Origin: JADHUC01 sp964617665
GTDB taxonomy: Bacteria; Planctomycetota; Planctomycetia; Pirellulales; Pirellulaceae
Reading direction: 5' to 3'
DNA length: 42,571 nt
NCBI GenBank assembly: GCA_964617665.1
Contig: CAZUAH010000055.1
Location: 1 to 42,571 of the forward strand
In this document: in pieces, positions 26,448-34,800 of the stretch
Position numbering within the stretch: the first letter of the stretch is position 1
How the letters are laid out: every line of letters starts with the position of its first letter
Program-made: the position numbers and the translations under genes
Notes under the pieces: generated by a model
Database searches by the model: none
What the model was told of the DNA's origin: nothing
Seen by the model: only the letters and a program-made list of their open reading frames with translations

Positions 26448-27062
26448 TTGTTTCTCTGGGCTTACGAGCACGGTCCGAAAGCCTTTGCCGTGTTCGCGGT
26501 TGTTGTTGCGGTAGCAGCTATTGCTACTGCCTACTACTTCGACCAGCGGTTGGAGGACATCGAGGAGCAGTTGGGTCGGGAGCCTCCGCAAGATTACAAG
26601 CCACCAGATCTTGAAGCCTACGCCGCGGAAGATATAGCTCCCGAGTCGATTGTGGCTGGGCGAACGGTGTATGTCCCAGTGTACTCGCATATCTACTTCG
26701 ACGGCGGTCGCCCTCATTTGTTGGAGGCCACGCTTAGCATCCGGAATACGAACATCGAACGGCCGATCTATGTTCAATCCGTGCGGTATTAGGACACAGA
26801 GGGTGAACTTGTGAAGACGTACGTCGACCGTACGATACGCCTCAAACCACTTAAGACGATCGAGTTTCTCGTCAAACGGCAAGAAAGCGAAGGCGGATCC
26901 GGAGCCAATCTGATTGTTGACTGGATAGCGACAGAACCGGTCGACGAACCAGTGATCGAAGCAGTAATGGTCGGGATGAATGGGGCACAAGCCCTCAGCT
27001 TCGCAAGAAGCGGAGTCCCCTTGTCCACATCGGCCAAAGAAGATGTTGACGTGGATCAGTAG
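26448..27062 (+). pseudogene. DUF3124 gene interrupted by an in-frame TAG
   Basis: A single frame reads through one TAG at 26790-26792. Before it is a membrane helix (FAVFAVVVAVAAIATAYYF), then a DUF3124 front half (VYVPVYSHIYFDGGRPHLLE, ATLSIRNTNIERPIYVQSVRY). After it the back half continues: DTEGELVKTYVDRTIRLKPL, TIEFLVKRQESEGGSGANLI, EPVIEAVMVG. The family has VRYYD at the join, so a Tyr codon (TAT/TAC) has probably become TAG. The 5' end is also unclear. The frame opens only after a TGA at 26427-26429, with a TTG at 26448 as first start; a different frame reads from a GTG at 26422 (VNDKQEYP), so a frameshift near the N-terminus is possible. Nothing suggests readthrough. Confidence 0.82.
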
Positions 27063-27129
27063 CCTAACAGGTCTATTCTGGCCAGCGAGGGTTCCAGATA
27101 CCTTCCCTGCATCGTGAAAGGTCATTGAC

Positions 27130-28161
27130 ATGCGTGAAAACGTGTATCCTCCATTCATGGTGCTGCTGATCGTCGTGCTTGTGATGTCTCTTGCGATGCC
27201 AGCGTGCTCGCCGCGCAATCGAGGTTACGCAGACGGTGCCGCCGACATTCCTGCAGCAGATCCTGATCCGGGCATCTCGTTGGAGGACGAAGTTGATTTC
27301 GCGTACGGCACGTCAAGGACGTGGGACGATGAATCGAACGTCGCTCGCGTGGGGGCGCGACGGACGTTGGAAGACCTGGGATACTCCGTCGGGTTTCGCG
27401 GTCGCTGGCTCGAGCATCCCGAAAGCGGGTTCCGTTTCCGTCCGAAGCTGCTCGACTACGAAACCCTGGACGACGGCCGAGTCCAAACGGTATCGGTTAT
27501 CCAGTCCGTTCATCAAACGCTCGTGCCGGACGGGGTGTTCGAATATCAGCATTCGACGGGTGACACCCTGGAGGACTCGATCCAAGAGGGGTACGAACGC
27601 TGGGCTCAGATGGATCTGGTGGTACTTCTGGATGCTCTGCGCGAGGAGCCGGAGGAATGCACCATCCTGAAGATGAGCTTTCCGGCCAAAGAGGACGCCC
27701 CCGCGCTCCAACGCCGAATGGTGCTGGGGCCGGTAGAACACATGGCGGCAAAGGTATCATCGCAAGTAGACAGCGAGGGCAGTGACGAGGGAGATCAGGA
27801 TGAGCACGAACCGTTTTGTTCTTGTTGTTTCCTGATGCAGAACTTTGAGGCCTTCGATTTGCTTGTCGAGTCGGACGAGTTCTGTGGTATTCGTTTCTAC
27901 GCGATGCGGGATTCGAACGGGGAAGCCATGGCGGACTGCCGAGTCAATGGCGAGGATTATGAAGAGGGCGCGGCGTCTCTGCGGAAGTACGTGCAGAAGT
28001 GGCCTGGCAGGGGCTTTGAGGCCAGAAAGCAGTACGTCGTGTTACAATCCGTCGAGGCGAGCGATGATGCCTCGCCTGAGGAGACGCAAACTGAACAATC
28101 GGGGCCAGCCGCGCCGGATGACGACGCATCGAAAACTGAAGACGAAGAGGGTCCCCAGTAG
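27130..28161 (+). CDS. Lipoprotein-like protein of unknown function (DUF6348-like region)
   Basis: 343 residues. The N-terminus has a hydrophobic leader (PPFMVLLIVVLVMSLAMPAC) whose end resembles a lipobox with Cys at about residue 26, so lipid anchoring is plausible. The middle (LEHPESGFRFRP, VQTVSVIQSVHQTLVP, FEYQHSTGDTLEDSIQEGYE, RWAQMDLVVLLDAL) resembles the DUF6348 family, uncharacterised, though I am not certain. A Cys cluster (FCSCCFLMQNF) lies near residue 235. The tail is rich in Asp, Glu, Ser and Pro. It ends in TAG, but the same frame stays open for 50 more codons and includes a hydrophobic segment. Start ATG 27130 has only AAAGG about 10 nt upstream. Confidence 0.7.
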   Translation: MRENVYPPFMVLLIVVLVMSLAMPACSPRNRGYADGAADIPAADPDPGISLEDEVDFAYGTSRTWDDESNVARVGARRTLEDLGYSVGFRGRWLEHPESGFRFRPKLLDYETLDDGRVQTVSVIQSVHQTLVPDGVFEYQHSTGDTLEDSIQEGYERWAQMDLVVLLDALREEPEECTILKMSFPAKEDAPALQRRMVLGPVEHMAAKVSSQVDSEGSDEGDQDEHEPFCSCCFLMQNFEAFDLLVESDEFCGIRFYAMRDSNGEAMADCRVNGEDYEEGAASLRKYVQKWPGRGFEARKQYVVLQSVEASDDASPEETQTEQSGPAAPDDDASKTEDEEGPQ

Positions 28162-28523
28162 GCGAAGCTCAAGATTTTTGCGAAGAATCAGTGGGCTGAC
28201 AGGCTCCGTTCGCCTTCTAATCTGCTGCCAGAAGGTGCACCAGCTGTCGCCCCCCACTGGATCCTCACTGCCGCAGCCATCATGTTCCTGGTCGGACATC
28301 TGTACCTGGGATGACGGGCGACAAGGTGCGAGACCTTCATGCGGCGATGCTCGACGGCGATCACCGGCACCGTACGCGAGAACCACACTCTGGGGAAGAA
28401 TCATGCTGCAGTCTGGCGAGCGCTTCCGCCAACCGGCCGACTTGCAGACGCCATTTCCGCGAAGTAGGCGATGAAATCAGGCATCAAACGCGTGCAAGGG
28501 GACGTCTCCACTGCAGGGATGAG
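28162..28523. other. Gene-free stretch with an in-frame hydrophobic extension
   Basis: No independent gene with a start was found. Directly after the TAG of the lipoprotein-like gene its frame stays open to a TGA at 28312-28314, coding AKLKIFAKNQWADRLR and later PHWILTAAAIMFLVGHLYLG, the latter a possible membrane segment. The remaining 200 bp up to the end of the minus-strand gene at 28524 show nothing clear. Confidence 0.4.
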
Positions 28524-29363
28524 CTAGGGGCTCAGGGCGGCGACGGGTAGAAGGCGATCGATCTTCCAGACACCGTCAATACGACGAAAGCCAACGTTGA
28601 ACGGACTTGGCTTCTGGGCGCCTTGTGCTGGGACGGGCTGGAGTTGGTTCGGGGCTGAGGTCGATGGTCGGTCTTCAGCGTGGGGACTTGCCGCAACAGC
28701 TATTGCATGGTCGCCTCGCGTGTAGATCGTCCACTTGGCCTCGCTGAAGCCGTTCGTGTATTCGTCGAAATCGAAAGTAGGCTCCGACTCTGCCGGCTTG
28801 TCGCCGGATACAACCGTCGGACGCGAAGCTTCGGTCAGGACCGCAATCAGAAACTGGCGGTGGTCTTTCAGCACTCCTGTCGAGGTCATGCATCTCTCGC
28901 GAACGGCCGGCGGCGGTATTCTATTGGACACATTCGCCCCATAGGATGCCGATGTAACAGCGGTGGACACCTGGCCGATCATCTGGTCGCGGGCTTGAGT
29001 GGCATACTGATATGCCTGGTTATCGAAGACTTCGGACAAGCTGTGGTCCCGCACAAGGTCCTTTAACGCTCGTGCCAGCAGAATTGTCCCGGGATCGTTT
29101 GCCTCAGTCCCCGTGTCGGCAGCCTTTGTCATTATGTTGGCAAGCAGCAAGGCATACCCCGCCTGTATTTGCTGCTCGTCTTTCGAAAGATGGTCAACAT
29201 ATCGAGCAAAGTCCCCCGATTGAACGGCTTGGATACAGTCTTTCAGTATCTGCAGTGGTTCAAGCGACTTCGACGCCGGTACTGCCTCGTCGGCCAGCAA
29301 TAACGGTGCCATCAGCAACGACAACGTCAGCATGAAGTAGAGAGCGAATCGGCCGAAGTGCAT
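28524..29363 (-). CDS. Secreted protein of unknown function
   Basis: 279 residues. The start is the ATG at 29363, preceded at 5 nt by a perfect AAGGAGGT; the frame is open to 29483 but that part is not leader-like. A signal peptide (FALYFMLTLSLLMAPLLLADE) leads a mature protein with a helical front (LEPLQILKDCIQAVQSGDFARYVDHL), a middle with FDFDEYTNGFSEAKWTIYTR, a Pro/Ser-rich linker, and an end NVGFRRIDGVWKIDRLLP. Helices followed by a VxGxWKID strand resemble SnoaL/NTF2-like or DUF4878-type secreted proteins, but the match is too weak to name. It is expected in the periplasm. It converges with the lipoprotein-like gene. Confidence 0.7.
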   Translation of the reverse strand: MHFGRFALYFMLTLSLLMAPLLLADEAVPASKSLEPLQILKDCIQAVQSGDFARYVDHLSKDEQQIQAGYALLLANIMTKAADTGTEANDPGTILLARALKDLVRDHSLSEVFDNQAYQYATQARDQMIGQVSTAVTSASYGANVSNRIPPPAVRERCMTSTGVLKDHRQFLIAVLTEASRPTVVSGDKPAESEPTFDFDEYTNGFSEAKWTIYTRGDHAIAVAASPHAEDRPSTSAPNQLQPVPAQGAQKPSPFNVGFRRIDGVWKIDRLLPVAALSP

Positions 29364-29763
29364 GTTGACCTCCTTGTTGGAACGAAACGGCAGTCCATTG
29401 ACCTCGCGGCCAAGATTGTACACGACTATCCATGAATCGGGGGAGAGCGGTTTTCGTCTGTGCACAACTTCCCAGGCGACCACGAGTCGGAGTACGCCAT
29501 TGAGGGCCTCGTAACGGCAGCGGTCTACGATACAACCATTTCACAACCGAACGTTCCCCACCACTCTCGTCCTTCTCACCAGCAAGCGGGTGGTGGAGGG
29601 ATTGGAGCCTTGTCTGATAGGAAAGAGGCAGAAACAGCACCGCGAAGAACCATCCGACCGTCCCGTTCGTGCATTGATTTGATACATTAGAAAGTCGCGA
29701 CACGTGACCTCAGACTACCACGGAGTTGGCGTCCGTCATACGAACTGACAGCGAGGGTGGAAC
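29364..29763. other. Divergent intergenic region without a recognised gene
   Basis: About 400 bp between the start of the secreted-protein gene (minus) and the start of the gene at 29764 (plus). Frames of up to 147 codons exist but have no domain and no leader. Promoters for both neighbours should lie here; none could be assigned by eye. Confidence 0.35.
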
Positions 29764-30660
29764 ATGGACCTTTCTGGCATCTTAGATCTATTCGGCTACT
29801 CGGTGTACGATCCACAAATCGATGCAATGCTCGAACAATGTGATGCAGCCTGCGAAGACAAGAGCCAGCTCAAGCGGTATGCCTCGATCGAGAGTCGTAA
29901 GCTTGGCATCACTTTCTGTTTTTGGTGGAAGGAGTTCTATCGCGAGCAAATTGGCGACCCCAAGGGCACCGTCGAACCAGACAACAGCGAAGAAGTCATT
30001 CTGTACGAAGTCCGATTTGGCCCAAAGGGTCTGGCGAAGGCGGAACTACCATTTGGGCTCCGGTTTGGCGCGTCACCCGAGGCGGTGACCGGCGCGTTGG
30101 GAAGAAAACCGTTCAGCAAATCGAAGAACGTCGCCGGCAAACCGATATGGACGTTCTACGACGACAAGTTTGAGCTGTTGGTCATATTCACAGAAGATGG
30201 CAAAAAAGCTGATTGCTTCAAGATCTGGGCACTCAAACAAGCGGATCGCCAGAGAGTTCAGTGGCTGGAGAACCTGAAGGAACAAAAGAAGAATATCCTC
30301 CCCGAACGCATTCCCGAAATCGAAGCCTTGATCGAGCGGTCCCCCACGCTCGCTTGGGAACGTCGCATGAATTCAGGAGATGCGCAGATTACTCCTGAGG
30401 CAATAGAAGCGTCCCGGCAAGTGTTCGAGGCATTCATTGCAGGCGTCTGCAAAGCGACAAAAACAAGAAACGCCAAGTCAATCTACACGGCCGTCACGAA
30501 AGCGACCAAGGCGTTCAACAAGGTGGCTCGCCAACATGCCGGATTCATTGAGACTATGGAACGAGAAGAAATTGTCGATTTCTTTACCGCAGCCGTTCAG
30601 TTGACCGGTTTTGAGCTCGATTCGAGCTTCGATCTCACTGAAGAGTACAGGTCTTGGTGA
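29764..30660 (+). CDS. Cytosolic protein of unknown function, two-part
   Basis: 298 residues, no signal peptide or membrane segment. I do not recognise a named family. The front half (to about residue 160) is alpha/beta, with blocks LGITFCFWWKEFY, AELPFGLRFGASPEAVTGAL and FYDDKFELLVIFTEDGKKAD. The FGLRFGxSPEAV...LG...FYxDxxELLVIF pattern recalls small antitoxin/immunity-type folds that measure sequence-poor alpha/beta domains. The back half is helical (ASRQVFEAFIAGVCKATK, AFNKVARQHAGFIETMEREE, DLTEEYRSW). GAGGGTGG lies a few nt before the ATG. A role in immunity to contact-dependent toxins is only a guess from fold feel; no toxin gene is adjacent. Confidence 0.65.
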   Translation: MDLSGILDLFGYSVYDPQIDAMLEQCDAACEDKSQLKRYASIESRKLGITFCFWWKEFYREQIGDPKGTVEPDNSEEVILYEVRFGPKGLAKAELPFGLRFGASPEAVTGALGRKPFSKSKNVAGKPIWTFYDDKFELLVIFTEDGKKADCFKIWALKQADRQRVQWLENLKEQKKNILPERIPEIEALIERSPTLAWERRMNSGDAQITPEAIEASRQVFEAFIAGVCKATKTRNAKSIYTAVTKATKAFNKVARQHAGFIETMEREEIVDFFTAAVQLTGFELDSSFDLTEEYRSW

Positions 30661-30922
30661 CAATTCGCTGTCCAACTGGTGTGGACGGCAATTCAATGGG
30701 GCGGCGACTTCAGCCGCCGAATTCTGTGAAGTCCGAACAGAAGCACGAAAATCTCGCGACTTGTTTGACTAAACCGAGGACGATGTTAGAACAATACGAC
30801 TGGCGGGTGATGTGGTGAGCCCTGCAACTCCGTCATAGACGCTCTACTGCCATGAAGTCTAGGTAGAGCGCGAAGAGCTCTGAATCAAATCTTGTGACCG
30901 TTGCCTCTTGGAGGATTTGCCG

Positions 30923-32053
30923 ATGCCGAACTGCCGCGCAGCTTGTGGTCGAACATTGGGCGTTGTTTCGCTGGTCGTTCTCGCCGGGGTCGCGTTCGTC
31001 GCCCCCCAGGTCCGTGGCGAGGATGAACTTGAGTTCTGTCTGATAGACGAGTTTAACGGCAAGTTTGACCTGGTCTGGGAGCCCATCCGTCACGATTCGA
31101 CGCATGCCTCGCTAACGAAGAACAAAGGGAAGCTCACGATTACGACGCAGGCCGGCACACTCGGCTTCGACGAAACGCGATCCAGTTCAGGCCCGGCGAA
31201 GAATCTATACCTGATCGCCAACCCGGCGGCTGGGGGAGGCGATTTCGTGGTGACCACCTGCATCGATTCCTTCAAACCGACAATAAAGTTTCAGCAGGCG
31301 GGGTTGCTGGTCTATGACGATGACGACAACTATCTGAAATGCGACATGGAATTTGCCGGGTCGGGCGCGCGTTTCAAGTACATGCGTGAGACGAATGGCC
31401 GGCGCATCCTGGACACGGACATGGCCGTACCGCAATCGGATCGAATCTGGATTCGCATCACCAAGAAAGGAAACATGTACGAACGGCTATACAGCAAAGA
31501 CGGCAAGGCCTTCGTTTCGGCCGGTGCGCAGGATTGGGGAAACGGTAGCCCGAAGTGGATTGGAATAGTGGCCAAGAACGGCTCCACCGACGCGGATGAC
31601 ATCGATGCCGTCTTCGACTCCTTCGAGGTCCGTGTGCTGACCGATCCCGAGACGAGTAAGGCCCGCTACATGGAAGCCCAGAAGTTCCAGGGGAATTGGA
31701 AGGTTGTCGCGTGTGAGCTCAACGGAAAGCCCCTGCAAGACGGGGGCTTGACGGCGCTCAGATTCGGCGTGGGGAGCGTCACGATCGTAGAGAACGACGA
31801 ATCGCTCAGAGTGGAATACTCGCTGGACCTGACAAAGCCGCCGCGCGAGATCGTGTTGTCGTCTCTTTCCCGAGAATCCACGACACCGGTCAAAGGGATT
31901 TGTGAGCTGGAAGGCGAAGGTTTGACGATCTGCCTCGCCCTGACGCCCGATGCGCCCGCACCGACCGAGTTGAAGACGACCGCTGGTGACGCTCGGCTGC
32001 TGATCAAGCTCGAGCGTACCGCGAAAAAAGACACGGTCGATGAAGACGCCTAG
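30923..32053 (+). CDS. Secreted protein: DUF1349-like ConA domain plus TIGR03067-like domain
   Basis: 376 residues from the ATG at 30923, preceded by GGAGG at 8 nt. The signal peptide is LGVVSLVVLAGVAFVAPQVRG. The first domain (about 35-250) resembles DUF1349, a concanavalin-A-like beta sandwich: LIDEFNGKFDLVWEPIRHD, QQAGLLVYDDDDNYLKCDME, RIWIRITKKGNMYERLYSKD, DAVFDSFEVRVL. The second (about 255-370) resembles TIGR03067, a planctomycete-enriched extracytoplasmic domain, with its opening KFQGNWKVVACELNGKPLQD and closing strands. Neither domain has known catalysis; carbohydrate or ligand binding is plausible. It stands alone between the unknown gene at 29764 and the antiporter fragment, with which it converges. 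Confidence 0.8.
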   Translation: MPNCRAACGRTLGVVSLVVLAGVAFVAPQVRGEDELEFCLIDEFNGKFDLVWEPIRHDSTHASLTKNKGKLTITTQAGTLGFDETRSSSGPAKNLYLIANPAAGGGDFVVTTCIDSFKPTIKFQQAGLLVYDDDDNYLKCDMEFAGSGARFKYMRETNGRRILDTDMAVPQSDRIWIRITKKGNMYERLYSKDGKAFVSAGAQDWGNGSPKWIGIVAKNGSTDADDIDAVFDSFEVRVLTDPETSKARYMEAQKFQGNWKVVACELNGKPLQDGGLTALRFGVGSVTIVENDESLRVEYSLDLTKPPREIVLSSLSRESTTPVKGICELEGEGLTICLALTPDAPAPTELKTTAGDARLLIKLERTAKKDTVDEDA

Positions 32054-32121
32054 GGCATCCACAGACCGTCGTGGCCTTTGGCGTTATCAGGGCCCTGGAC
32101 GATTAAGGGCCGTGGGACGTC

Positions 32122-32388
32122 TTAACCGTTTTTGTTTAGCTGGTCACCCAGGTGCGAGATCACCTCTTCCGCGAAGCCGGTGCCGGCCTCGGTGTCGAGG
32201 TCCCACACGGCGGTGACGCCTGCCGCTCGAAGGGCATCGGACTGCTCCGGATAATCGGCCACCGCGAAGGTGAGAACGCGGCGCCCCTTAAAGCCCTGCA
32301 TGCGATGAGCCGCCCCGAGGTTCTCTTCGTATTCGTTCATGGCCAGGAGTACTGCGTCCACCCGGCCTCCGAGCCGCTGCCGTTTTCG
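32122..32388 (-). pseudogene. C-terminal fragment of a Kef-type cation:proton antiporter
   Basis: An open stretch between a TAG (32389-32391) and the stop at 32122 reads VDAVLLAMNEYEENLGAAHR, RVLTFAVADYPEQSDALRAA and GTGFAEEVISHLG. This matches the extreme C-terminus (TrkA-N/RCK end) of Kef-like potassium/proton antiporters, which end with LRAAGV-AVF-----AG-GFAE. The transporter's 11-13 membrane helices and the rest of the RCK domain are absent; the next gene upstream begins to end at 32433. No ATG start exists, and only a GTG at 32361. It is therefore a remnant left by a deletion or rearrangement. Confidence 0.75.
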
Positions 32389-32432
32389 CTATGTCAGCCG
32401 TCGTCGTCTCTGGAGGTCGACTCGACCCTTGG

Positions 32433-33293
32433 TCACTCTCGCTCATTCAGTCGATCTAGGTGCGTTTCGGTAGCCAGCGTCAGTTGCTCCAACTGCGTCT
32501 CGGTGTTCACCATCCGCTCGGCGACGTACCGGAGGCCTTCGGCGAGGGATCGCAGCACCGTGCATACGGGTTGTTCGCGGCCACCGGCCGACTCCATCAG
32601 CTCTGAGAGTTCCATGCGGTATAACGTGGTGCGACTGACCGCCTCGATTGTGGCGAATTGTGGTGTCTCCAGGAGGACGCCAAGCGTGCCCAGCACGTCC
32701 CCAGATTCGGCGCGGCCAAGTTCCACTTCCCTGTCGCCGACTTTTCTGCTGAGACGCACTCGGCCATTCTTGATCACGTACAAATCGTGAACGTGCCCGC
32801 CTTCGCGGAGAATCACACTTCCGGGTTCGAAGTGGACGAGACTGCGGCGCACGTTGATCAAGGCAAGTTCGCGTCGCACATAGAGGTACGCGCTGCGGAT
32901 CAACAAGGCGACCGCCGCGCCGACTGCCACTCCCAGCGTATTGGCAACGCCGTCGGAGAACTCCATGCTTCTCCCGGTAAACGATTGCAGATACTCGATC
33001 AAGAATCCCATGCTGACCATAATCATCAGCGCCGGCAGATAGAGCACGGGCCGCAGGGCCAGCACGAACAAGCCCGCCAGAATGGCATAGCCGGAAAAGT
33101 GGAGTGCCTTGTCAAGTTCGATCGTCTGATCTTTGCCGCCAAGAAGGCTGCCGACGACGATCACGACGATCGCCGAAGCCCCAGCTACGGCAATCAGCCG
33201 CCGCGTTCTTGGCGGGACGCCGTGGGCATTTCGAGACAAGAGGGCCAACTGCAAACTGCTGATGCCGCGTCGGCGAGATCTGTCGTGATGCAA
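32433..33293 (-). CDS. VanZ-like membrane domain fused to a cyclic-nucleotide-binding domain
   Basis: 286 residues from a TTG at 33293, which has AAGGAG 5 nt upstream; a GTG at 33299 overlaps that same site and is less likely. The front half is VanZ-like with four membrane helices: LIAVAGASAIVVIVVGSLLG, LDKALHFSGYAILAGLFVLA, MGFLIEYLQSFTGRSMEFSD and VANTLGVAVGAAVALLIRSA. The back half is a Crp-like sensor domain: VHFEPGSVILREGGHVHDLY, VIKNGRVRLS, GRAESGDVLGTLGVLLETPQ, ATIEAVSRTTLYRMELSEL. A coiled tail follows; no DNA-binding helix-turn-helix is present. It is 24-30 nt after the universal stress protein gene stops, likely one operon. The combination suggests ligand control of a membrane protein. 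Confidence 0.85.
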   Translation of the reverse strand: MHHDRSRRRGISSLQLALLSRNAHGVPPRTRRLIAVAGASAIVVIVVGSLLGGKDQTIELDKALHFSGYAILAGLFVLALRPVLYLPALMIMVSMGFLIEYLQSFTGRSMEFSDGVANTLGVAVGAAVALLIRSAYLYVRRELALINVRRSLVHFEPGSVILREGGHVHDLYVIKNGRVRLSRKVGDREVELGRAESGDVLGTLGVLLETPQFATIEAVSRTTLYRMELSELMESAGGREQPVCTVLRSLAEGLRYVAERMVNTETQLEQLTLATETHLDRLNERE

Positions 33294-33323
33294 AATCACT
33301 CCTTCACATGCTCATACATCGCT

Positions 33324-34187
33324 TCAGAAATCGAAAGGAATCGCCAGGACAGGGCAGGGCGCCCGCCGCACGATTTGTTGAGTCGTACTGCCGCGAAGGG
33401 CATCCAGGAATCCCTGCGAGCCCTCCGTGACCATGATGATCAGGTCAGCTGTGAGCTCATCCGCCGTCCTTAGTATCTCCTCGACGGGCCGTCCGCCTCG
33501 TGTCACGCGCGAGCACCGCCAGCGACGCTCCGTCGGCAATCGAAGCTGCGGCGAGTCGCGTTCCTCTCCCACGTGGAGCAACGTGAGGGTTGAACTCTCG
33601 CTGCCGAACGCCTCGAGCGCGCGCACGCCGCGCCCTATGGCGAGGTCAGGACGCGGCTCCCGGTCGACTGGAATCAAGACGCTGTCCAACGTCACGTGCC
33701 CGTCACCCAGAGAGACGCAGCCGCGTGTTCCGTGCGGTACGAACAGAGTGGGGACGTTGGCCCGCTTTGCCACCGGCTCGGCGATTGAAGGCTTGATCCA
33801 TCGCAGCACGCCATTTCGGCCTTCCGTGGCGAGGACAATCATGTCAATCGGGCGCTCCCGCATGAAGCCAACGATTGAACTGACCACGTCTTTGTCATGG
33901 CCAACGACCTTTTCCACGCGAATGCCAGTCTTCTTCTGCACGTCGGGACGCCGAGCGCCAGGCTCCAAGAACCCCCAGTTCTGGAGCGTCTCTCGAACCG
34001 AAGGGTATTCCTGCCACGGTATCCGCTGCGTGTCGTCGCGACATACGTGCAGCAGAGATAGAAAAGCCTTGTTGTGACTAGCCATCCGAAGCGCGTGTGC
34101 AAAAGCGAGTTGGCTGGTCGCAGAGAAATCCGTCGGATGGAGAATGATTTGGGCACGATCGCCCCAAAATAAGGAGTGTTCTGGCAT
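33324..34187 (-). CDS. Universal stress protein, tandem UspA domains
   Basis: 287 residues with two UspA-like halves. The first has IILHPTDFSATSQLAFAHAL, LSLLHVCRDD, DMIVLATEGRNGVLRWIKPS and ANVPTLFVPHG. The second has DSVLIPVDREPRPDLAIGRG, LTLLHVGEE, DLIIMVTEGSQGFLDALRGS and TTQQIVRRAPCPVLAIPFDF. The GSTTQQIVRRAPCPVL end resembles the ATP-binding G-S-T/V loop of UspA-type proteins in the second half; the first half has SIAEPVAKRANVPTL instead. The ATG at 34187 has only a weak GAAGA upstream. It begins a minus-strand pair with the VanZ-cNMP gene. These proteins respond to starvation and stress; the specific role here is unknown. Confidence 0.9.
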   Translation of the reverse strand: MPEHSLFWGDRAQIILHPTDFSATSQLAFAHALRMASHNKAFLSLLHVCRDDTQRIPWQEYPSVRETLQNWGFLEPGARRPDVQKKTGIRVEKVVGHDKDVVSSIVGFMRERPIDMIVLATEGRNGVLRWIKPSIAEPVAKRANVPTLFVPHGTRGCVSLGDGHVTLDSVLIPVDREPRPDLAIGRGVRALEAFGSESSTLTLLHVGEERDSPQLRLPTERRWRCSRVTRGGRPVEEILRTADELTADLIIMVTEGSQGFLDALRGSTTQQIVRRAPCPVLAIPFDF

Positions 34188-34671
34188 GTTGCTCGTCTTC
34201 TTTCCTGCAGAAAAGTGGGACGGACCACCGCCCCGTCCTCAAGCTACCGATACGAAAACCGAGAGGGTTCCGCTGTGAGTGGATCGCACAATGTCGTGAC
34301 GCCTAGCCGCGTCGCCCGCGTTTCGTTCCGAGACGAACGAATTGACGATCTATCCTACGTAACAGTATCTGCAACGCTGCTATCCAGTATAGTTCGACAA
34401 GCCCATATCACCAGCAGCATTGTGGGCGGAGATTGCGTGGCAATCGAGTGGGTCTGCCCCTCGCACTCAAACGGGAGATGCTCCGATCTCCTGCCATCGA
34501 GCCGTCCACTCCGCGCCGGGAAGCCCAGATACGCCGCCCACATGCAGTGTGTTGTGGCGCTATGCTTCTCCTCGTTTTCCGGGGCCGAAGCAGAAGGCCC
34601 ACAAAAGTGCATCGAATGGCATTGCACGCCCCTTTGCTGGATGAGTCGGACGATTTGACGCGCGCGACGGT
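34188..34671. other. Gene-free stretch upstream of the universal stress protein gene
   Basis: Around 480 bp with several overlapping frames on both strands (up to 160 codons), none with a recognised domain or a good start. A GGACGG/CCGTCC inverted repeat lies at about 34218-34238. The stretch would contain the universal stress protein promoter and may include decayed sequence belonging to the transposase whose end follows. Confidence 0.4.
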
Positions 34672-34788
34672 GTGAAACGGTACATCGCGAATCAGGAAAC
34701 GCATCATCGGACGAAGGCATTCCGAGAAGAGTTGATTGATTTGCTGGATAAGACCGACATTGAATATGACGAGGAATGGTTGGATTGA
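34672..34788 (+). pseudogene. C-terminal fragment of an IS200-like/REP-associated Y1 transposase
   Basis: 38 codons and a TGA read VKRYIANQETHHRTKAFREE and LIDLLDKTDIEYDEEWLD. This matches the C-terminal end of IS200-like (Y1_Tnp, RAYT-type) transposases, which typically finish with YIANQ-EHHR--TF-EE----L---GIEYDERY/W-D. The HUH and catalytic-tyrosine parts are missing: an in-frame TGA lies nine codons before the match and nothing transposase-like is seen further upstream. An array of hairpins begins 12 nt after the stop, as expected if this family moves REP-type elements. Confidence 0.72.
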
Positions 34789-34800
34789 GGGGCGCGTTCT

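Noticed and set aside
3472..27062. Reassignment of TAG to an amino acid in this genome
   Set aside because: Although two genes have in-frame TAG at conserved positions, many intact genes end in TAG with no continuing homology (for example at 1675, 10552, 17618, 20309, 21651 and 26292), and no suppressor tRNA gene was seen.
26310..27218. A 302-codon minus-strand frame opposite the DUF3124 pseudogene
   Set aside because: It runs through the inverted repeat and its translation has no domain, whereas the plus strand has the DUF3124 signature.
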